64,000 bases of DNA from Puccinellia tenuiflora (Eukaryota > Streptophyta > Magnoliopsida > Poales > Poaceae). Where the stretch lies: positions 1,107,627 to 1,171,626 of the forward strand of contig QRDG01000062.1 in assembly GCA_012064385.1 (NCBI GenBank). Direction: 5' to 3'. Position 1 is the stretch's first letter, and every line of letters begins with the position of its first letter. A program made the translations under genes and the position numbers. This document shows, in pieces, positions 56,348 through 64,000 of this stretch. The notes below the pieces were generated by a model, which was given only the letters and a program-made list of their open reading frames with translations, was not told where the DNA came from and made no database searches.

Positions 56348-57948
56348 TGATGGTAGATATTGATAAGTTGGGTGGTGCCCCAAGCGAAGGCGGAATTGTA
56401 GCTAGTAGCAGTTTTCCCTCGTTTAACGAACCGTGGTTTATCGAACTAGTAGGACTTTCAAATAAACAACGAGGTGAATGTTGAAGATCTCTGGCGCTTG
56501 ACTTCAACAGATGTGGACCTGCACACACTCAACCAAAATACTTTGCCCCCAACGGCGGAAAGGTTGTCAATCTTTCCGGTCTCGCAGAAAACAAAGCGGT
56601 TAATTGTATGATGAAATAGATAAAATATGAAAAGTGACCAGAGGAGTAATGATGATTAAAAGCAAGTAAATGAGGTTGTAGACAATGTAAAAAGATGGAC
56701 CGGGGGTCATGGGTTCACTAGTGGAGTCTCTCAAGTAAATAAAATATGCATGTGATGGGTGAACGAATTACAGCTAGGCAATTGACAAGATCGTGACACA
56801 AACCCAATTTAGCTATGACAAAAAGGACATGATAATATTTATGGAGGCATCACGACAAGGAACAAAGACCGTTGAGTCCAACTGCGTATTTGTCTAAAAA
56901 GTCCACCGTGGTATCGCTATCCAGCCTGTCACCCAACGGTATTAAGTTGCAAGCAACAGACAATTGCATTAAGTAAAGTGCATGAAGTAAGCAATACTAA
57001 TATCAAAAGAGACATTAACACCGATGTTTTACCCTTAGTAGCAACATCACACCATCGCCCTTAGACGTTTCTGTCACTCGTGCCCAGGAACAAAAGGGGG
57101 CATGAACCCACTATCTAGCATAAATACCCTCTCTTGGAGATACACACAATCACTTGGCCAAAGTAACTACGCACATCGGAGAGCATGCTAGAACATAAAT
57201 TACTCATATAAGAATCATGCACAATCTAAACATAACTTCATAATCCATCGGATCCCAGCAAACACATCACATAGCATTACAATAATCGATCTTGATCATG
57301 TTAGGCAGCTCACAAGATCATAAGACATGAAGCACAAGAGAGAGAGACTACCAACTAGCTACTGCCATGGACCCGTAGTCCAAGGTGAGACTACTCACAA
57401 ATCATCCCGGAGGAAGGCATGACGATGAAGAGCCCTCCGGGATCGATCTCCCCTCCGGTAGAGTGCCGGGATCAGCTTCAGATTGGACCCCGAACTAGGG
57501 TTTTCGGTGACGACGCGTCGGGGTCGATTTTCTGGAAAATAATCGCCGCCTTGACGTTTTTAGGTTAAAAGGGATTTTATAGGCGTCGGAGGGGGCCGAG
57601 GGGACGCCCCAGGAGCAGGGGCGGGTCCCACCCACAGGTCCATGTGGGGCCGCGGCAGCAGGCCGCCCCTGCCCTGCGGGTGGCCCCCCAGGCTGCCCTT
57701 TGGTCCACAGGTGTCTTCCGTCGCATAAAAAATCTCCGTAAATTTTCGTCCAATTCCGAGAATATTTCCAGTAGTAAATTTCTGAAACAAAAAGACAGCA
57801 GAAACTGGGAACTGGCACTTGGCATCTTGTCAATAGGTTAGTCCGACAAAATGCATAAAAATGATATAAATGACAGTAAACACATGTGACAATAACACAA
57901 AACTAGCATGGATCACTCAAAAATTATAGATACGTTTGAGACGTATCA
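56348..57948 (-). mobile_element. Solo LTR nested in the Gypsy LTR
   Basis: 1601 bp from TGATGGTAGAT to GACGTATCA, flanked by the exact duplication GTGTT (56343-56347, 57949-57953). It is related to the older solo LTR at 33795-35318. On the minus strand it reads TGATACGTCTC, a typical Triticeae LTR start. Confidence 0.9.
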
Positions 57949-58593
57949 GTGTTGTGCGAACGTCGACTGCACAACACTTCACCTATATGGGCTCATAGGA
58001 GAACACCGTAGTGTAATGAATTGAGGGAGACTTAGGAGGACAAGTAAACCTAAGACCGAGTCATGAAGTTACTTTATGGGGAATTAGTATCGGGGACCTT
58101 AGAGTGTAATGCTATGGTGGGACTTTATGTCTTAATAATTCTTGTGCAGTCATTTACTTGGCCACATGATCCATCATAAGGGGTTTAGTTTATTCATTTA
58201 GCTATGCCTAACAATGGCTCCGTCCAAAGAAGATTAAAACTTGACAAGATATTCAACGTGTTGTTTAATAAATCTCTATGCCTAGCAACATCCATGCCGC
58301 CCTCGGGAACGTTTTCCACATATAAGACACACATCACTTGAGCTTGTCCTCTTGCCACATAGAGGATTGGGATTTCTCTCTTTGAGAGCTTTCTACTTGC
58401 TACCATCTATCTTAAGCATTTTTATTCTTTTGCATTTATACAACCAAAAATCCCAAACATTTGCATCTTTTATTGTTTTATTTATCATTCTTGCTAACCA
58501 ATACCTTCAGCTCCTTGTGGGTTCGACAACCTTTTCTAATCGAAAAGTACTACAATTGATCTCCTGCACTTGGGAGTCATCAAGACACTTTTC

Positions 58594-58610
58594 TGGCGCC
58601 GTTGCCGGGG
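58594..58610 (+). other. Primer-binding site of the Gypsy element
   Basis: TGGCGCCGTTGCCGGGG, a PBS common in grass Gypsy elements, lies 11 bp after the LTR end. Confidence 0.85.
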
Positions 58611-58689
58611 AGCGTAGCGCTATTGGTAAGAAGTTTGGTAAGGAAACTTGAAAGCTGAATTTTATTTACTGTTTTATCTCATTGTTACT

Positions 58690-60078
58690 ATGGCTTTTAT
58701 GAATCGTGCCTCGCTGCACCTTGCTTTATATGAAAGTGCTTATGCCACTGCTCCTAAAGTGGTTGAAACTACTGTGTCTGAAGTTCCTAAAGTGGGATAC
58801 AAAATTCCCATTGGTCATGTTAAAAGAGTTATGAAAAATCCATTTATAGGGGATGGAACTAAGTCTGCACGTGAACACGTGGAGACAATTGAAGACATAT
58901 GTGGTTTATTTAGGCTTCCTGGTATTCCTGAAGATCAGGTAAAAAGTAAGCTATTATATTTGTCTTTATATGGTAATGCTCGTATTTGGTTCAGGTCTTT
59001 GGATGAAGAAGTCACTATTGAATGGAGTATTTTGAGGAATGTTTTCTTTCTTAAATATTTTACTCCTAAAGAAGCTTATGAGAACCACTGCTATATATTT
59101 AATTTCTGGCCACATCTGGGAGAGAGCATCACTCAAGCTTGGGGGAGGTTAAAGGAACTCCTTCGCAAGAATCATTGTCATGATCTTACAAGGAAAATTA
59201 TATTAATAAATTTTTATGTGAGGCTATCGAAGAAAAACAAGGAATTTTTGGATAATTCATCTGGTGGGAGTTTTACAAATAATACTGAAGAAGAAGCATG
59301 GAATTTGTTGGAGACTATCGCTAAAAATACTGGTCACTGGGATCTTGATAAAGGTAATGAGCCTTGTTTAGATTATCAATATTCATGTGTAGAGAATTTC
59401 TCTACTTCTATTTTGTTTAAGAATCTGAGTGATAATTTTGGACTTGATCCTTATGTTTTAATTGAGATAGCTAAATCTTTTGCAAGTCATATTGGTGTTC
59501 CTAAAAGTGGGTTTGAAGTTTATGTTGAACCTGTTAAACAATATATTGTTGTTCCTAAAGTTATTAAACAGGTAGAACAGGTGTCATCTGTGACAATCGA
59601 GGAGTATGTCGAAGAACCTCCATATCCAAACCAAGTTAAGGAGAATTTACTTATTGCTGTTACTAACAAGAGTAACAGAAGATGTTCTCAGCCTTATGAA
59701 CAGGTGGAAGTCAACAGTCAAATTTCGGTTATCAAACAACTAAATGAAGAAGATCCTATTGATGTCTATTTATGTGAAGATGCTACTAAAGTTATTAAAG
59801 GCAATTCGGCCAAGGTTGGTAAGCCTATTATATCATGCTCTATTGGGACTTCAAGTTATCATGGCTTGTGTGATATTGGATCAAGTATTAGTGTCATTCC
59901 ATATTCTCTTTATCTTGAAATCAAACCTGATATTGATCATATCACTATGGAAGAGACAGGTATGACAATTCAACTTGCTAATAAAGATTATATTAGTCCA
60001 TTTGGAATTGTTAGAGATGTTGAAGTATTGGTTGGAAAAATAAAATATCCTGCTGATTTTATTGTGCTTGGTTGCTGA
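58690..60078 (+). CDS. Gypsy gag-protease, truncated by insertion
   Basis: The first Met in context is at 58690 (MAFMNRASLHLALYESAY). Residues about 65-235 match the retrotransposon gag domain (YGNARIWFRSLDE, FFLKYFTPKEAYENH, KELLRKNHCHDL). The C-terminal 90 residues resemble a retroviral-type aspartic protease, with the active-site motif CDIGSSISVIP. The frame ends after PADFIVLGC because an LTR starts at 60076 and brings a TGA. Reverse transcriptase and integrase are therefore missing from this frame. In a complete element gag forms the particle and the protease cleaves the polyprotein. No internal stop is seen in the remaining part, which suggests that the element was fairly intact when it was broken. 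Confidence 0.85.
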   Translation: MAFMNRASLHLALYESAYATAPKVVETTVSEVPKVGYKIPIGHVKRVMKNPFIGDGTKSAREHVETIEDICGLFRLPGIPEDQVKSKLLYLSLYGNARIWFRSLDEEVTIEWSILRNVFFLKYFTPKEAYENHCYIFNFWPHLGESITQAWGRLKELLRKNHCHDLTRKIILINFYVRLSKKNKEFLDNSSGGSFTNNTEEEAWNLLETIAKNTGHWDLDKGNEPCLDYQYSCVENFSTSILFKNLSDNFGLDPYVLIEIAKSFASHIGVPKSGFEVYVEPVKQYIVVPKVIKQVEQVSSVTIEEYVEEPPYPNQVKENLLIAVTNKSNRRCSQPYEQVEVNSQISVIKQLNEEDPIDVYLCEDATKVIKGNSAKVGKPIISCSIGTSSYHGLCDIGSSISVIPYSLYLEIKPDIDHITMEETGMTIQLANKDYISPFGIVRDVEVLVGKIKYPADFIVLGC

Positions 60079-61431
60079 TGACCCACAAGTGTAGGGGATC
60101 ACAACAGTCTTCGCGGGTAGTTTGACCCTAATTTATTGATTCGACACAAGGGGAGCCAAAGAATATTTATAAGCCTTAGCAGTTGAGTTGTCAATTCAAC
60201 CACGCCTGAAAAGGATTTCTCTCGAAGCAATTTATCAGTAGTAACAGTGATTTGATGGCAGCAGTAGAATAGTAACAGCGGTAATAAAATAAAGACAACA
60301 ATGATGATGGTAAAAGTAATGATTGTAAACAACGGGATTAAAACACCGTAGGCATGAAATGAACATAACTAAGCACGAAGCAAATAAATATATAAATAGC
60401 ATCCAAGTATCAAACAGTCATAGGCTTGTATTCCTAATTTAGCCGTACGTGCTTGCAATAAGAACTTGCACGGCATCTTTTGTCCTGCCATCCGGTTTTA
60501 GCCGGGCCAATTAAGGAACAAATGGAAATTAAGGTGTTCCTTTTAATAGAACACCGGATCAAAGCATTAACACACAATGAATACATGTAACCCTCGAGTT
60601 GCCAACCATTCCCATCGATGTCCCCATTTCTGTCACTCAGGGTCTCTGGTTCCGGTTGACAACAAATGCATACAACTAGTAGATAGGATCCAAACAACAA
60701 TTATACTCATGCAAACATAAGTGTTCAGATCTGAAAACATGGCACCCGGGCCCAAAGTGACAAGCATTAAGCATAACTAGTTGCACCAACGATGATTAAC
60801 ACAAATAGAGGATACTAGGCATCATGCCCTAAAAATTTGGCATCGAATTACATGAGCAATCTTATTCAATCCCTTCCATCCCCTTGCCTACAGCAGGGAA
60901 CTACTCACACATGGAGGGGGACGACATGGATGGTTGATGGAGAGGCGTTGGCGGTGACGATGGCGGCGATCTCCACTCCGGCAGGGTGCCGGAACAGCGA
61001 TCCTGGACCCCGAATTTAGGGTTCATGATGGCGGCGGAGCTCCGTAAGGTTTCTGGAAAAAGTGTTCGGGGGCTCGCGTTTTTAGGTCGAAAGGGGGCTT
61101 ATAAGCGAAGGGGGCCGAGAGGCGAGGTCCCAGGGGCAGGGGCGGCCTCCTGCCGCGGCCTGGACCCCACCCGTGGGTGGGACCTGCCCCTGCTCCTGGG
61201 GTGTCCCCCCCTCACGGTCTTCTGGCTCCATGGCTCTTTTCCCTCAAAAATACTTTTTATATTTTTCTGGAATTTTCCGCGAACTTCTAAACCCTGCACA
61301 AAAGAAAGACACCAAATGCAATTTTGCTGAAAACAGCGTCAGTTAGGGTTAGTTCCAAACAAATTCATTAATAATCAGAGGCAAAACAATAGCAAAGTGT
61401 TTGGAAAAGTAGATACGTTTGCGACGTATCA
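60076..61431 (-). repeat. LTR of a second Gypsy-like element, nested
   Basis: 1356 bp from TGATGACCCACAAG to GACGTATCA. The adjoining 61433-61441 (CTCCCCCAA) is a polypurine tract on the minus strand, so this is the 3' LTR of a minus-oriented element whose interior extends to the right. The left flank GTTGC (60071-60075) would be one target copy. Confidence 0.8.
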
Positions 61432-61684
61432 GCTCCCCCAAGCTTAGCTTATTGCTTGTCCTCAAGCAATTCAGTTGACAAACTGGATGCGATAAAAGAA
61501 ACTTTGACAAACACATTTGCTTCATTTAGAGCATAGAAGTTTAAACCATGATCAGCATTTTAATAAGCACAAGAGAGAAGTTACAAAAACAATAGAACTA
61601 AAGCAATCATGGAGACTTATGCAAAACTCACAATATGCTAACAAGTAATAATTTAAACATGCAAACAAATAGCACCGATGCAAT
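61432..61684 (-). other. Internal remnant of the second Gypsy-like element
   Basis: 253 bp between the LTR and Cassandra, beginning with the polypurine tract and a CAAGCTTAGCTTATTGC part. No coding sequence. Confidence 0.6.
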
Positions 61685-61767
61685 TGTAAGGCTCAGGCTC
61701 AATAGGATTAATATGATACTCATATCAACAAGTTGCAACTTCTTTTCCGGAAGCTCATTCAAAAATA

Positions 61768-61831
61768 ACTCCGAGGTTAAGCGTGCTTGGCCCGGAACAA
61801 ATTGAGGATGGGTGACCGACCGGGAAGTCCT
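61768..61831 (+). other. 5S-rRNA-like region in the left Cassandra LTR
   Basis: AACTCCGAGGTTAAGCGTGC and GAGGATGGGTGACC match the 3' half and internal promoter of plant 5S rRNA. Confidence 0.9.
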
Positions 61832-62213
61832 TCCCGGGTGCGCACGAGTGAGGACAAAGTGCGCAGAAAAGACTAGTGTTGGTCTGTGGGGCCAGTCTAG
61901 AGATCCTAGAGAGTTGCCAGGCGTAACAGGCGCCGGTCCGGGAGTGGCCGGGGTGTTACAATTGGTATCAGAGCCGACCCTTGCGGTAACTCGGGCGTGT
62001 GCGGGTCAGAGGCGCGGACATGTGGAGCATGTGCCGGCACTGGATGCACAGACGGGTGCCAAAGGGGGAAGTTCCTGGACTGGGGTTGACCGACGAGGGC
62101 GTCGGTCTTCTAAGGGGGGAAGGATGTGAGATCCTGGCTCAGGGCTCAATAGGATTAATAGGATACTCATATCAACAAGTTGCAACTTCTTTTCCGGAAG
62201 CTCATTCAAAAAG

Positions 62214-62278
62214 AACTCCTAGGTTAAGCGTGCTTGGCCCGGAACAAATTGAGGATGGGTGACCGACCGGGAAGTCCT
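62214..62278 (+). other. 5S-rRNA-like region in the right Cassandra LTR
   Basis: Same blocks as in the left LTR, with AACTCCTAGGTTAAGCGTGC at its start. Confidence 0.9.
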
Positions 62279-62412
62279 TCCCGAGTGCTCACGAGTGAGG
62301 ATAAAGTGCGCAGAAAAGACTAGTGTTGGTCTGTGGGGCCAGTCTAGAGATCCTAGAGAGCTGCCAGGCGTAACAGGCGCCGGTCCGGGAGTGGCCGGGG
62401 TGTTACAATTGC

Positions 62413-63090
62413 TGATAACCCCCAAGAGCAGGGATCACTGTAGCACCTCTCAATGTGGAAGAAGGGTATCGATCCGCAGGAGCAAGAAGGAAAAGTTATC
62501 TATTCCCTACAACTAAAGTGTCACAAGTTTTAGTTGATTATACACTAAACAAGTTTAAAGAACAAGATGGTTGATTTAATGGATGGAAGTTTAATGTAAC
62601 AAAACAAGAATGTGAAAGTGTCCCAATCCTCTTCAATGCAAGAGGACAAGATAAAGGTGTAAACGGTGCTTGGAAATAAGGCCTAGGGATCATACTTTCA
62701 CTAGTGGACACTCTCAGCAATAATAATATAATTGAATACATAGATATTTCCTCTTCACTATGCTACCCCGAACTATCCTCTGGTTGGATAACGAACACCA
62801 ATCCAATGTGTAGGGCTACAAAAAGCACACCTTAAAGTTCGTATTTCACATCTATGGACACTTCATGCGGTCACTATCTGCATCCAAAGATAGTACTAAC
62901 AAACACCACAATATCATAGAGACATCCAACATAAATAATAACTCATAATAAGTATTCATGTAATCTTTAGCCTAAGAGCCATACACAGTGCACATACTGT
63001 CAACTTCACACCATGGGACAAAGGTGACTCCGAAAATCACATCAATAAAACCACTTGAGTAGCATAATTCATAAGATGATGAAGAGTAAC
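62413..63090. mobile_element. Probable start of another LTR, interrupted
   Basis: Begins TGATAACCCCCAAGAGCAGG, similar to the LTR start at 60076, and runs without a gene until another LTR start at 63091. No second end is visible. Confidence 0.4.
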
Positions 63091-64000
63091 TGTAACATCC
63101 CAAAATTTTGGAATGTTTTAAAAATCACAAAAATTTAAAACTTTTGTTAATAATTAAATAAAGTCTCCAAAAATCAAGAAAAGCTTTTATAGAAGGTAGT
63201 TTTGACATCTTCAAAGTTATATTTTAAATTAAATATTCCTTTATCTTCAAATCTAAACTTTAATGTTTTGGAAATAAAATATTTAAATGAGTTTCAAATA
63301 GTATTTTCCACTTTGGATATTTGGTTTTAAAATAAATAATATGGGGATATTATAAACCCTAAATTATTTAAGAAAAAGATTTAAACATCTTTTCAATCTT
63401 TGTTTTATAAAATGTTTTATCTTAAAATATCTTTACATATGAAAATGAGTTATCATTTTGAATTATATTACTCATATTATTTCTCTGGTTTTATTTAAAT
63501 ATTTTGGGATATTTATAAACCTTAATTTGAATTTCCCAAATAGTCATATAAGGCAAATTTGACTAAAAGGGTATTTTGGTAATTTTGTTTTGACAAAAAA
63601 TAGTTCCTAAATGTCTATTTTGACTATTTGGAATTTTACAAATTTTTACAAATTTATTTGACTTGATTTGGAGCAAAAGTTATAAAAGAAACAGAACAAG
63701 AAAAAGAGAAGAACAAAAAAAAAGCAACCGAACCCAACTGGGCCGGCCAGTCCAAGCAAGCCAGACCAGCCCGTATCTTTTTTTCCCTCCTTCCTTCATC
63801 CTTTTACCCTTGGGCCGAAGCCCAACAGTCGCCCCGCCCAGACCGAGCGAGCGCTCGTGCTCATCTTCCTCCTACCTCCACGTACGTTACAGCCATGGTG
63901 GCTACCTCTTTGCCCTCCTCCTCCAATTAGTTCAAGTGATTGTTTGGCTTCGACTTCAATACGAAACTTGTTGGAATTTTAATGGTTAACCCATTCAGGG
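63091..64000. mobile_element. Probable Gypsy LTR, cut by the window end
   Basis: TGTAACATCCCAAAATTTTG is a typical Triticeae LTR start. The later part has GGGCCGGCC and GGGCCGAAGCCCA words often found in such LTRs. No coding sequence is called; the frame at 63663-63989 is low-complexity. Confidence 0.5.

Larger units (their letters stand above)
55455..60075 (+). mobile_element. Gypsy element, 5' part (LTR, PBS, gag-protease)
   Basis: The LTR begins TGATACGTGCATTTTATATC at 55455 and ends TCATCA at 58582. Minus the nested solo LTR it is about 1.5 kb. A primer-binding site TGGCGCCGTTGCCGGGG (58594) follows, then a gag-protease frame. The element is cut at 60076 by another LTR. Its 3' half, if present, lies beyond the window. 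Confidence 0.85.
61685..62407 (+). mobile_element. Cassandra TRIM retrotransposon
   Basis: Two LTRs (61685-61960, 276 bp, and 62125-62407, 283 bp) frame a 164-bp interior with a PBS TGGTATCAGAGC at 61963 and a polypurine tract TAAGGGGGGAAGGA ending at 62124. Each LTR carries 5S-rRNA-like sequence, the hallmark of Cassandra. It codes for nothing. The flanks GCAAT and ATTGC are not direct repeats. Confidence 0.93.

Noticed and set aside
61768..61831. A functional 5S rRNA gene in the Cassandra LTR
   Set aside because: The 5S-like part is diverged and embedded in an LTR; Cassandra is the better explanation.
61963..61974. tRNA gene at TGGTATCAGAGC
   Set aside because: It is the primer-binding site next to an LTR, and no cloverleaf follows.

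Overview
The window looks like nuclear DNA of a Triticeae grass (wheat, Aegilops or a close relative). Three things point there: one intron-rich gene that reads as the grass CIPK23 protein kinase, Stowaway MITEs with the CTCCCTCC terminus, and large blocks of nested CACTA, Gypsy, Copia, Cassandra and Helitron elements. I see one apparently functional host gene (CIPK23, 48746-52017, + strand, 14 exons, 451 codons) and one host gene fragment (the N-terminal part of a U-box E3 ligase, 95-722, - strand). Almost everything else I can name is mobile DNA.

Left part (1-19432). The U-box fragment is followed by a very young LTR retrotransposon (764-3719, - strand) with 288-bp LTRs that differ at only two positions and a CCAAG target duplication. 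It has no recognisable pol, but one reading frame runs nearly its whole length with a single amber codon. A diverged tandem duplication (about 4325-5548) follows, with a Stowaway MITE in one copy. Next is a 13.9-kb CACTA transposon (5549-19432). It holds an intact TNP2-type transposase, two small accessory ORFs that sit in duplicated promoter/3' cassettes, a cluster of fold-back sequences, and a seven-exon second gene with a C-terminal Ulp1-like domain that carries one frameshift.

Middle part (19433-47251). This is a patchwork of short insertions: MITEs, two retroposons with 13-14 bp target duplications, a 1.4-kb minisatellite that is open in several frames, and a tandem segmental duplication (about 27975-33258) in which a Tourist-like MITE and a non-autonomous CACTA each occupy one copy. 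It also has a solo LTR (33795-35318) lying inside a degenerate tandem repeat, a non-autonomous Helitron (36919-39598), and an Angela/BARE-like Copia LTR that contains a hAT-like MITE.

Right part (47252-64000). A 1-kb retroposon ends about 200 bp before the TATA-like box of CIPK23. CIPK23 has two short upstream ORFs in its leader. Beyond it a Gypsy element starts at 55455 (LTR, PBS, gag-protease). It is broken by a solo LTR inside its LTR and by a second LTR element at 60076. That second element contains a Cassandra TRIM (LTRs carrying 5S-rRNA-like sequence), and two further LTR starts run off the window end.

The host gene acts in calcium (CBL-CIPK) signalling. The rest works as mobile-element machinery: transposase plus accessory proteins for CACTA, gag-protease for Gypsy. 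Family names rest on motifs read by eye. No database was searched.
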